NCBI RefSeq assembly: GCF_039697315.1
Contig: NZ_CP155619.1
Span: forward strand, 3,410,001 to 3,474,000
Origin: Pseudomonas abietaniphila
GTDB lineage: Bacteria; Pseudomonadota; Gammaproteobacteria; Pseudomonadales; Pseudomonadaceae
Reading direction: 5' to 3'
DNA length: 64,000 nt
Shown: positions 9,298 through 16,894 of the stretch, one piece after another
Numbering within the stretch: position 1 is the stretch's first letter
Layout of the letters: every line of letters begins with the position of its first letter
The notes under the pieces: generated by a model
Told to the model about the DNA's origin: nothing
The model's database searches: none
Seen by the model: the letters and a program-made list of their open reading frames with translations, nothing else
Translations under genes and position numbers: made by a program

Positions 9298-9630
9298 CTA
9301 GATAGTCATCCTCACTTCATCAATGGCTTGGTCGAGCTTCTCCTTGAGGGGTTCGATCAGACACCTCATCTGGTCAGCGTCGACGCTTTCGGTGTGCGCC
9401 GCGTCCAGCAGCTTCATCATCAATGTCAGCGCCTCATTGACGTTGGCAATGCGCTGAAACGGCGAGTTCAGTTCATTTAACCGCGCGATTATCGCAGCAA
9501 CATCACGCATCCATAACCGGACGGTCGCAACCGGCACCGTGGCTTCGCCCTGCGCGCTCGCGCCGAGGGAGGCTTCAAGGTGGTAGAGCTGCGCTTCCAG
9601 GTTCAAGGCGGGGAGCACTTGGAGTTCCAT
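9298..9630 (-). CDS. Hypothetical helical protein, 110 aa
   Basis: A 110-residue soluble, helical protein (LEAQLYHLEASLGA, VRLWMRDVAAIIARLNELNSPFQRIANVNEALTLMMKLLDAA). No signal peptide. Family not recognised with confidence. It is divergent from the XRE regulator at 9789, and the two operator-like dyads between them could control both. The ATG at 9630 has only a weak GAG upstream. Confidence 0.6.
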   Translation of the reverse strand: MELQVLPALNLEAQLYHLEASLGASAQGEATVPVATVRLWMRDVAAIIARLNELNSPFQRIANVNEALTLMMKLLDAAHTESVDADQMRCLIEPLKEKLDQAIDEVRMTI

Positions 9631-9723
9631 CGATCATCGTCACTCTGTGAAGACACGGTCAATGACGCTGCGGTTATCGCAACGGCGCCGTTTCTGGAGC
9701 ATAGCCCAGTTATTTCACGACAC

Positions 9724-9738
9724 CTAAGTATGTCTTAG
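9724..9738. promoter_or_regulatory. Operator-like dyad 1 (CTAAG-N5-CTTAG)
   Basis: CTAAGTATGTCTTAG, 5-base arms around 5 bases, upstream of the XRE regulator. Its centre is 33 bp (about three helical turns) from dyad 2, which has the same outer arms. Confidence 0.6.
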
Positions 9739-9756
9739 TATACGGACCCCCCGTTT

Positions 9757-9771
9757 CTAAGAGTCTCTTAG
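9757..9771. promoter_or_regulatory. Operator-like dyad 2 (CTAAG-N5-CTTAG)
   Basis: CTAAGAGTCTCTTAG is a perfect 15-bp palindrome (7+1+7) with the same CTAAG/CTTAG arms as dyad 1. It ends 17 bp before the ATG of the XRE gene, the expected position for autorepression. Confidence 0.65.
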
Positions 9772-9788
9772 CCTTTTGCGGCTAATGA

Positions 9789-10112
9789 ATGAGCATTTTT
9801 AGTAAGCGATTAAGGGATGCAAGAACGGCAGCTGGCCTGTCTCAGGAGCAACTCGGCATCGAATCGGGGATTGATCCGGCTTCCGCCAGCGCTCGGATGA
9901 ACCAGTACGAAAACAACCGACACCGCCCCAACCCCGTCACGATCATGCAGATCGCTGCGGTACTGAAGGTTCCTCCCGCCTACTTCTATAGTGTCGACGA
10001 TGAAGAGGCGCAGCTTCTTCTATTGTTCTACAGGCTCGATCCCCCCGGCAAAAAGCAGATTCTGGCCCTGGCCATAGAGTTGCGCAGCATTGAGAGTGCC
10101 TTGAAGCACTGA
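9789..10112 (+). CDS. XRE-family HTH transcriptional regulator
   Basis: A 107-residue regulator with an N-terminal lambda-Cro/C1-type helix-turn-helix (residues ~5-62: LRDARTAAGLSQEQLGIESG ... MNQYENNRHRPNPVTIMQIAAVLKVPPAYFYS), followed by a short helical tail (AQLLLLFYRLDPPGKKQILALAIEL) that may dimerise. Two matching dyads sit just upstream, suggesting autoregulation and possibly control of the divergent 110-residue gene. No toxin or phage gene is adjacent. Confidence 0.9.
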   Translation: MSIFSKRLRDARTAAGLSQEQLGIESGIDPASASARMNQYENNRHRPNPVTIMQIAAVLKVPPAYFYSVDDEEAQLLLLFYRLDPPGKKQILALAIELRSIESALKH

Positions 10113-10160
10113 TCACGCATCCGTGTATTCTTGGCCTCGCCCAGTGGCCGAGATCATTCC

Positions 10161-11072
10161 ATGCTGCACAAAAACCTCATCCGCCGTCTTGATCTGATCA
10201 CCCTCAAGCTGTTCGTCGCGGTGTATGAAGAAGGCACCCTGACCCGCGCGGCCGCCCGTGAGGCCATCGCGACGTCGGCGGCGAGCAAGCGGTTGATGGA
10301 GCTTGAGGAAGTGCTGGGCATCAGCCTGTTCGTGCGCAACGCCAAAGGCATGGTGCTGACGGCTGCGGGTGAAACGTTGCTGCACCACGCTCGGCGCATG
10401 CTGTTCGACCTTGAAAAAATGGGTCTCGAACTCGACGAACACCTGCAAGGCATGCGCGGTTATGTGCGCATGCTCGCCAACCTCTCGGCGATCATTCAAT
10501 TCCTGCCTGAAGACCTTCACGAATTCACCACAAGCCACGAGCGAGTGAAGGTCGACCTCGAGGAACGCCCCAGCGCGGGCGTGGTGCAAGGCCTGATCGA
10601 TGGTGTCGCCGACATCGGCATCTGCTCGGAAGACACGGACGTCCAGGGTCTGTACAGCGTGCCTTATCGTCGCGATGAGCTGGTCGTGGTGATGCGTCCC
10701 GATCATCCACTGGCCGACCTGGATCAAGTAGCGTTCGAGGACACGCTGGGCAGCGACCATATCGGCCTGCACGCAGCCAGTTCCATCAACATGCGCACCC
10801 ACACCGCCGCCCGATCCCACGGCATACCGTTGCGCGTGCGCATTCATGTACCGGGCTTCGATGCGATGTGCCGCATGATCCAGGCGAACATGGGCATTGG
10901 CGTGCTGCCACACAAAGCCTTTGAATTGCTGGGGGCGCCGTTGGGGCTCACGGCCGTTTCGTTGAGCGATTCATGGGCGCAGCGCACGCTGATTCTGGTC
11001 GTGCGCGATAAAACGGCGTTGTCGCCGGTCAGCCTGTTGCTCTTCGACCACCTGCGCAGACACCTTCAATAA
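10161..11072 (+). CDS. LysR-family transcriptional regulator
   Basis: A 303-residue LysR regulator: N-terminal winged HTH (residues ~8-67, LKLFVAVYEEGTLTRAAAREAIATSAASKRLMELEEVLGISLFVR) and a C-terminal co-inducer domain. The start at 10161 gives the standard LysR beginning; the open frame from 10131 (TTG) is unlikely. It lies immediately upstream of, and in the same direction as, the CoA-transferase/HMG-CoA-lyase/MFS genes and is the obvious candidate regulator of that catabolic unit. Confidence 0.9.
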   Translation: MLHKNLIRRLDLITLKLFVAVYEEGTLTRAAAREAIATSAASKRLMELEEVLGISLFVRNAKGMVLTAAGETLLHHARRMLFDLEKMGLELDEHLQGMRGYVRMLANLSAIIQFLPEDLHEFTTSHERVKVDLEERPSAGVVQGLIDGVADIGICSEDTDVQGLYSVPYRRDELVVVMRPDHPLADLDQVAFEDTLGSDHIGLHAASSINMRTHTAARSHGIPLRVRIHVPGFDAMCRMIQANMGIGVLPHKAFELLGAPLGLTAVSLSDSWAQRTLILVVRDKTALSPVSLLLFDHLRRHLQ

Positions 11073-11180
11073 CAGCGTTCGCGTTTCGCGAACGCTACTT
11101 GCCAACATACGGTTGGATTTGCCGAACGCCGGTCCTCTAGTCTTGGGTACAAATTCCAAGAAACACGTGAGGTATCCGCT

Positions 11181-12374
11181 ATGACAGGCCCCCTGAACGG
11201 TGTGCGCGTGATTGAAATCGGCACACTGATCGCAGCGCCCTTCGCCGCACGCCTGATGGGCGAGTTCGGCGCCGAGGTGATCAAGATCGAATCGATGGGG
11301 CAGGGAGATCCTCTTCGTAAATGGCGAAAGCTGCACGAAGGCACGTCGTTGTGGTGGTACCTGCAATCGCGCAACAAGAAATCCCTTTCGCTGAACCTCA
11401 AATCCCCTGAAGGCATCGAGATCGTCAAACGCCTGGCCGAAAGCGCCGACGTGTTGATCGAAAACCTGCGCCCCGGCGCGCTGGAAAAACTCGGTCTGGG
11501 CTGGGACGTTCTGCACGCCCTGAACCCCAAGCTCACGCTGGTGCGCATCTCCGGTTACGGGCAGTCCGGTCCTTATCGCGATCGTCCCGGGTTCGGCGCC
11601 ATCGGCGAGGCCATGGGCGGCATTCGTTATACCACCGGCACGCCGGGTTCTCCGCCTGCACGCGTCGGCGTCAGCCTCGGTGATTCGCTGGCTTCGATGC
11701 ATGCCGTGATGGGCGCGCTGATGTCCTTGCTGCGCGTGAAAACCGGCCAGGGCGACGGGCAGATCGTTGATGTGTCGTTGGTCGAGAGCGTCTTCAACCT
11801 CATGGAAAGCTTGGTGCCCGAGTACGACATGCTCGGCCATGTGCGTGAGCGCAGCGGCGGCGCCTTGCCCGGCATCGCGCCGTCCAATACCTACCCGACC
11901 GCCGATGGCGCGTACGTGGTCATCGCCGGCAACAGCGACCCGATTTTCAAGCGCCTGATGCAGACCATCGGCCGACCTGATCTGGGCGAAGCCCCCGAAT
12001 TCGCGCAGAACGACGGCCGTGCTGCGCAGAGCGAAATGCTCGACGCCGCGATTAGTGCGTGGTCGTCCAGTCTGCCTATCAATGAGGTGTTACAGGCGCT
12101 GGAACAGGCTGAAGTGCCCGCGGGCCGCATCTACAACGTCGCCGATATCGTGGCGGACCCGCATTACCAGGCCCGCGAGATGATTCTCGACGCCCAATTG
12201 CCGGGCGGCACCCACGTCAAGATGCCCGGCATCGTGCCCAAGCTCTCCGAAACACCCGGCTCGGTGAACTGGCAAGGCCCGGCGCTGGGTCAGCACACCG
12301 ACAGCGTCCTCGGCGATCTGGGCATGACCGCCGCCGATATCGCGCAACTCAAAACCGATGGGGTGGTGCAATGA
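11181..12374 (+). CDS. Type III (CaiB/BaiF) CoA-transferase
   Basis: A 397-residue family III CoA-transferase that would move CoA from a donor such as succinyl-CoA to a carboxylic acid. Visible features are the N-terminal LNGVRVIEIGTLIAAPFAARLMGEFGAEVIKIE, the ENLRPGALEKLGLGWD motif, and D168 in GVSLGDSLASMHAVMGAL, matching the catalytic aspartate of the family. It overlaps the HMG-CoA lyase gene by 4 bases (ATGA), implying translational coupling. With a C-C lyase and a dicarboxylate-type MFS transporter it probably activates a hydroxy-dicarboxylate for cleavage. Substrate inferred, not proven. Confidence 0.92.
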   Translation: MTGPLNGVRVIEIGTLIAAPFAARLMGEFGAEVIKIESMGQGDPLRKWRKLHEGTSLWWYLQSRNKKSLSLNLKSPEGIEIVKRLAESADVLIENLRPGALEKLGLGWDVLHALNPKLTLVRISGYGQSGPYRDRPGFGAIGEAMGGIRYTTGTPGSPPARVGVSLGDSLASMHAVMGALMSLLRVKTGQGDGQIVDVSLVESVFNLMESLVPEYDMLGHVRERSGGALPGIAPSNTYPTADGAYVVIAGNSDPIFKRLMQTIGRPDLGEAPEFAQNDGRAAQSEMLDAAISAWSSSLPINEVLQALEQAEVPAGRIYNVADIVADPHYQAREMILDAQLPGGTHVKMPGIVPKLSETPGSVNWQGPALGQHTDSVLGDLGMTAADIAQLKTDGVVQ

Positions 12375-13309
12375 TTACTGATTTCTCCGAGCGCCTGATC
12401 GTTCAGGAAGTCTCGCCGCGCGACGGTCTGCAGATCGAACCGACCTGGGTCGATACGCCTGACAAGATTGCGCTGATCGACCAGCTTTCTCTCGCCGGTT
12501 TCAGCCGTATCGAAGCCGGCTCTTTTGTCTCCCCCAAGGCCATCCCCGCGCTGCGCGATGGCGATGACGTGTTCCGTGGCATTCAGCGGCATCCGGGCGT
12601 GATCTACGTCGCCCTGATCCCCAACCTGCGCGGCGCGCAGCGGGCGATAGACGCCGGGGCCGATGAGCTGAATCTGGTGATGTCCGCCAGCCAGACCCAC
12701 AACCTGGCGAACATGCGCATGCGCTGCGAACAGTCGCTTAATGCGTTCGCCGATGTGGTGGCCTTCGCCGCTGGCAGCGCGGTGTCTCTCAACGGCTCCA
12801 TCGCCACCACGTTCGGTTGCCCGTTCGAAGGCAAGATCGATGAAGACCGCGTGCTGCAGATCGTCGATGCGTATCTGGAACTGGGCATGCAGGGCATTTC
12901 CCTAGCCGACACCACCGGCATGGCCAACCCGCGCCAAGTGCATCGACTGGTGCAGCGCGTGCTGACCCGCATTCCCGCATCGGCCTTGACCCTGCATTTC
13001 CACAACACCCGTGGCCTGGGCCTGAGCAACGTGCTGGCGGCCTACGAAGCAGGCGCGCGGCGTTTCGATGCCTCGCTGGGTGGCCTCGGCGGATGCCCTT
13101 TTGCACCGGGTGCGTCGGGCAACATCTGCACCGAGGACCTCGTGAACATGTGCGAAGAAATGGGCATCGACACCGGCATCGACCTGCCGCACTTGCTCAC
13201 CATGTCTCGCCGCTTGCCCGCGCTGCTCGGTCATGACATGCCGGGGCAAGTCGCCAAGGCCGGACGCAACTGCGACCTGCATCCCGCGCCGGAAAACCTG
13301 CCGACCTGA
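12371..13309 (+). CDS. Hydroxymethylglutaryl-CoA lyase-type enzyme
   Basis: A 312-residue DRE-TIM metallolyase of the HMG-CoA lyase group, which cleaves 3-hydroxy-3-methylglutaryl-CoA to acetyl-CoA and acetoacetate. Seen: the catalytic arginine-aspartate in EVSPRDGLQIEP, metal ligands in HFHNTRGLGL, and the signature GGCPFAPGASGNICTEDLV with the active cysteine (C242). The acidic loop after helix 1 matches the family. Here it is coupled to a CoA-transferase rather than to leucine-degradation (liu) genes, so it may act on an imported acid such as HMG or a citramalate-like compound. Confidence 0.92.
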   Translation: MITDFSERLIVQEVSPRDGLQIEPTWVDTPDKIALIDQLSLAGFSRIEAGSFVSPKAIPALRDGDDVFRGIQRHPGVIYVALIPNLRGAQRAIDAGADELNLVMSASQTHNLANMRMRCEQSLNAFADVVAFAAGSAVSLNGSIATTFGCPFEGKIDEDRVLQIVDAYLELGMQGISLADTTGMANPRQVHRLVQRVLTRIPASALTLHFHNTRGLGLSNVLAAYEAGARRFDASLGGLGGCPFAPGASGNICTEDLVNMCEEMGIDTGIDLPHLLTMSRRLPALLGHDMPGQVAKAGRNCDLHPAPENLPT

Positions 13310-13329
13310 ATCCCGAAACACCGCAAACC

Positions 13330-13357
13330 CTGTAGGAGCGAGCTTGCTCGCGAAGCG
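13330..13357. repeat. Single REP (GAGCGAGCTTGCTCGCGA type)
   Basis: CTGTAGGAGCGAGCTTGCTC followed by GCGAAGCG, between the lyase and the MFS gene; no facing partner is seen nearby. Confidence 0.8.
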
Positions 13358-13507
13358 TTCTGTCAGCGGCGGATTCAACGACTGACACCACGCCATCGCA
13401 ACCAGGCGACGACCCACAACCCCGCACGAACACGCCGCTCCCGGATGTTCGTCCAGACAACAAAAACAATAGGGCTCCCCTTGGGAAGTCCCACTGGAGT
13501 GACCGCA

Positions 13508-14842
13508 ATGACAATCTCTGTTCTGAACCCGAACAGCAGCCTCGCCGAGGTTGTGAGCGCTGAAAAAGCGCTGATCCGCAAAGTCGCGTGGCGCCTGATG
13601 CCGCTGATCATGGTCTGCTACCTGTTCGCGTTCTTTGACCGCATCAACATCAGCTTCGCCAAATTCCAGCTGCAAACCGACCTGAGCCTGAGCGACACCG
13701 CGTACGGTCTGGGCGCGAGTCTGTTCGTGATCGGTTACGTGCTGTTCGAAGTGCCGAGCAACATCATGCTGTACAAGGTCGGCGCCCGCCGCTGGATCGC
13801 CCGCATCATGATTTCCTGGGGCATCGCCACCGCCCTCATGGTCTTCGTCAACGCCGAATGGCAGTTCTACGTACTGCGCTTCATCATCGGCGCCATGGAA
13901 GCCGGTTTCGCACCGGGCGTGCTGTTTTACCTGACACTCTGGTTCCCGCAGACCTACCGCGGCCGCATCACCTCCACCCTGTTCCTGGCCTCGGCGTTTG
14001 CCGGTCTGCTCGGCGCGCCGATCTCAGGTCTGGTGCTCGGCGGCATGGACGGCGTCATGCAAATGCGCGGCTGGCACTGGCTGTTCTTGCTCGGCGGCTT
14101 GCCGTGCATCGCACTGGGCTTCGCCGTCCTGAAACTGCTCAAAGACCGCGTCGCCGATGCCCACTGGCTGACCGATGACGAGAAGACCTACCTGTCCAGC
14201 CGCATCGCCCAGCATGAGCCAAACAAACACGGCGGCTCGCTGCTCACCGCCCTGAAAATGCCCGGCTTCCTGATGCTCGGCCTGATCTACTTCCTGATTC
14301 AGGTCGCGTCCTACGGCCTCAACTTTTGGGCCCCGCAACTGATCCGCAGCGCAGGCGTCGAAAGCCCGGTCATCATCGGCCTGCTCACCGCCATCCCGTA
14401 CATCTGCGGCGCCATCAGCATGGTCGTCGTCGGTCGCCTCTCCGACGCCAGCGGCGAACGCCGCAAATTCGTGTGCGGCCTCGTCGTCCTGGGCGCCATC
14501 GGCTTCTTCAGCGCCGGCATCTTCGCCCAACACACCAGCATGCTCATCCTCTCCCTGGCCATGCTCGGCGGCGGCATCGTCGCCTCCATCCCCGCCTTCT
14601 GGACCCTGCCACCCAAACTCCTCGCCGGTGCTGGCGCAGGCGCCGCAGGCGGCATCGCCCTGATCAACACCCTCGGCCAGTTCGGCGGCATCGTCAGCCC
14701 CGTGATGGTCGGGCACATCAAAGACATCACCGGCAGCACCACACCCGCGCTGTACGTGATCGGCGTGACGAGCGTGATTGCAGCGGGGTTGTTGATGTGG
14801 GGCTTGCCGCAGAAGTTGCGGACGTTGGATAAGAGCGAGTAA
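13508..14842 (+). CDS. MFS transporter, anion:cation symporter (ACS) family
   Basis: A 444-residue, 12-helix major facilitator protein. The N-terminal pattern KVAWRLMPLIMVCYLFAFFDRINISFAK and GYVLFEVPSNIMLYKVGARRWIARIM identifies the ACS/phthalate-permease branch, which imports organic anions. GGAG lies 8 bases before the ATG at 13508, so this start is preferred over the open frame from 13445. Position after the CoA-transferase and lyase suggests it brings in their substrate. A 200-bp gap with a REP separates it from the lyase. Confidence 0.92.
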   Translation: MTISVLNPNSSLAEVVSAEKALIRKVAWRLMPLIMVCYLFAFFDRINISFAKFQLQTDLSLSDTAYGLGASLFVIGYVLFEVPSNIMLYKVGARRWIARIMISWGIATALMVFVNAEWQFYVLRFIIGAMEAGFAPGVLFYLTLWFPQTYRGRITSTLFLASAFAGLLGAPISGLVLGGMDGVMQMRGWHWLFLLGGLPCIALGFAVLKLLKDRVADAHWLTDDEKTYLSSRIAQHEPNKHGGSLLTALKMPGFLMLGLIYFLIQVASYGLNFWAPQLIRSAGVESPVIIGLLTAIPYICGAISMVVVGRLSDASGERRKFVCGLVVLGAIGFFSAGIFAQHTSMLILSLAMLGGGIVASIPAFWTLPPKLLAGAGAGAAGGIALINTLGQFGGIVSPVMVGHIKDITGSTTPALYVIGVTSVIAAGLLMWGLPQKLRTLDKSE

Positions 14843-14861
14843 CAAATCGAACTGCTTGGCA

Positions 14862-14903
14862 GGTCTCCGAGTCCACCGAAACGATGTCGGTGACATGGAG
14901 ACC
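14862..14903. terminator. Hairpin between convergent genes
   Basis: GGTCTCC ... CACCG ... CGGTG ... GGAGACC forms an interrupted hairpin between the MFS gene (plus) and the M48 gene (minus). It lacks a good T tract, so terminator activity is only inferred. Confidence 0.4.
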
Positions 14904-14937
14904 CGTGCAGGCACGTCTGGGCGCGTGGTTTAGTTGG

Positions 14938-16518
14938 CTAAGCGCGTGCGGTAGGCGCGAGCTTCTTGCAGCTGTCCTTGCGGCTTGCGTATTGCTGGCA
15001 CTTGCTGAAGATCTCTTTCACCTCCGTGTCGTCCTTCAACTGCTGGTGAGCCACCAGCTTCTCGGTGATGAACAGCTCTTCGGAGCCGAGATTGGTTTCT
15101 GCCAGGTTGATCAGGGCCAGCGCGGCTTTAGGATCGTTGTTCTTCAAGTGATAAGCGATCTTCAAGTCGTAAACAGGCTGGCCGGCAAGGCTCCAGTCCC
15201 TGATGGCCTCAAGGTCATTCAACGCTTCCTTACGCTCCCCTCTGGCCAAGTGCACGCTGAATGCAGAACGGCGAATACCCGGCTGGTCTTTCACGGGTGA
15301 GGACAGCGCGCGCTTGATGAAGATTTCAGCCTCAGCAGGCTGGTTCTGGGCCAGCGCCGCAGAGGCGGAATGGGCGTCTTTGTATCCTTGAAGTGCTGCG
15401 ACCACCGGAGCGGCTGTGCGCATTTTTTGCCAACTGCTCGCGTTAACCCGCGCGCGCCGGTTCTGGCGATACTCGCGTTGAACGTACTGTCGAAGTTCTT
15501 CGTCACGGTCCAGCGCAGACATGTGCGAGCGATTGAAGTATTCAACGGTGGCCTTGAGGCTTGTCTCAACACCTTGCTTGAGGAATATGTCCACCTCTTT
15601 GGTCATGCCGTTGATGTCCATTTGCTTAGCCGACTGTTGGATCGCGTCCTTGCGCTCGTTGAGAAAGCTGGTCAGCAGTGGTTTCTGTTTGCCCTGAAAA
15701 TCGTCCAGGCGCTGCAAGCTGTTGCTGGCCGCACGCGGCGCATAGCCTGCGCGGATCATGAGGTCGGTGCCTAGAAGGTCGGCCTGATCCTCCTGAGTTC
15801 GGCCCCACGCGGTGCTCCACACGTTGTCTGAAAATGCATTGAACATCGCCGTATAAAGCACGGTTTTGCCGATGGTTTGCTGCGTACCCAATGGGTCCTT
15901 GCTGATGAACTTCGTTTTTCCGGAGCTACGGTCGACGCCTGTGTCGGCCACGGTTTTACCGAAAATGACCATCGACGCAAGCGAGGTCATCATCTTTTTC
16001 TGTTGCTGGAACGCGGCCGTGCGGTCGTGGTGATGCAACAGCACATGGCTCATCTCATGGCCCAGCATGGCGGCAATTTCATCTTCGCTTTCCACGTTCT
16101 CCAGCATGCCCAGCGGCACCAGCACGTTGCCGTAAGGGTCAGCCGACGGCCCGAAGCTGTAGCTGTCGGTAATCTGCACCTTTAGCGTCGGCAGCTCTCC
16201 GGGCCAGCCTTTGGACAGCTTCACCACGATGCTTTGCAGGTAGGTTTGCAACATCGGGATATCCGCAATGTTTTCCTGCCGCGCTTCGTCGGCGGGGAGG
16301 GTGTGACCGTCGTAGCTCAGGCGCTGCAAACTCTGACGCTGCGGGTCGAGTTTGTAGTAGGAGCGCACGTCCGCATTCGCGATGTACTGGCCGGTAAATC
16401 GGGACTGGGTGGACGGCCCCACCAAGTTCATCAGCGCATCATCGGCGCCTTTGAACGTGGTGCAGCCCGTCAGCGTGGTGCCGGCCAGTACGGCCAGGGC
16501 CAGGAGAGATCCTTTCAC
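14938..16518 (-). CDS. M48-family metallopeptidase lipoprotein with TPR-like C-terminus
   Basis: A 526-residue exported zinc protease. The N-terminus ends in the lipobox LTGC (lipidated C19). HEMSH at residues 154-158 is the HExxH zinc site, and the downstream RTQEDQADLLG supplies the third ligand (E), as in BepA/Oma1-type M48 proteins that act in periplasmic quality control. The last ~150 residues are helical repeats (AALQGYKDAHSASAALAQNQPAEAEIFIKRAL...) resembling TPRs. It is the last gene of an operon with a small exported protein and a CHASE2 protein; 10 bases separate it from the former. Confidence 0.9.
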   Translation of the reverse strand: MKGSLLALAVLAGTTLTGCTTFKGADDALMNLVGPSTQSRFTGQYIANADVRSYYKLDPQRQSLQRLSYDGHTLPADEARQENIADIPMLQTYLQSIVVKLSKGWPGELPTLKVQITDSYSFGPSADPYGNVLVPLGMLENVESEDEIAAMLGHEMSHVLLHHHDRTAAFQQQKKMMTSLASMVIFGKTVADTGVDRSSGKTKFISKDPLGTQQTIGKTVLYTAMFNAFSDNVWSTAWGRTQEDQADLLGTDLMIRAGYAPRAASNSLQRLDDFQGKQKPLLTSFLNERKDAIQQSAKQMDINGMTKEVDIFLKQGVETSLKATVEYFNRSHMSALDRDEELRQYVQREYRQNRRARVNASSWQKMRTAAPVVAALQGYKDAHSASAALAQNQPAEAEIFIKRALSSPVKDQPGIRRSAFSVHLARGERKEALNDLEAIRDWSLAGQPVYDLKIAYHLKNNDPKAALALINLAETNLGSEELFITEKLVAHQQLKDDTEVKEIFSKCQQYASRKDSCKKLAPTARA

Positions 16519-16528
16519 GTGTTGCTCC

Positions 16529-16894
16529 TTATTTGTTGCAGCCTTCGCCGAAGCCCATCGTCGAATGGTTCTTTTCCGCGCCTTTCTCGCTGCCGTTGAG
16601 CTTTTCGCAGGGCATCGTCACGATCTTCAAGGGTGGCTTGATGCGCAGATCGACCGGGTCCAGCCAGACCTTCTGGCCGTTGAGATCCACTTGCACCAGC
16701 TCAGCACCTTCGTTGTATTGCAGCACCGGCAGGGGCCGGGTCGGGGCGTCTTTACGCGGTATTTCACGCAGAACCTTGCCCTGCTCGTCGAGCACAGAAA
16801 CAGGATCCGCCAGAAAGGCTTCTACCGTATTGGCAGCCGCAACACAGACCTGGCTGGACAACAAACCGATAACAAACACAGTCCGCTTGAACAT
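16529..16894 (-). CDS. Small exported protein, SH3-like
   Basis: A 121-residue protein with a signal peptide (MFKRTVFVIGLLSSQVCVAA). The body (VLDEQGKVLREIPRKDAP ... ELVQVDLNGQKVWLDPVDLRI) reads like a bacterial SH3-type beta barrel; the tail has two cysteines (C96-region and C119) that could form a disulfide. A ribosome binding site (AAGGAA) lies 6 bases before the ATG. It sits between the CHASE2 gene and the M48 protease gene. Function unknown; a partner of the protease is a reasonable guess. Confidence 0.75.
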   Translation of the reverse strand: MFKRTVFVIGLLSSQVCVAAANTVEAFLADPVSVLDEQGKVLREIPRKDAPTRPLPVLQYNEGAELVQVDLNGQKVWLDPVDLRIKPPLKIVTMPCEKLNGSEKGAEKNHSTMGFGEGCNK

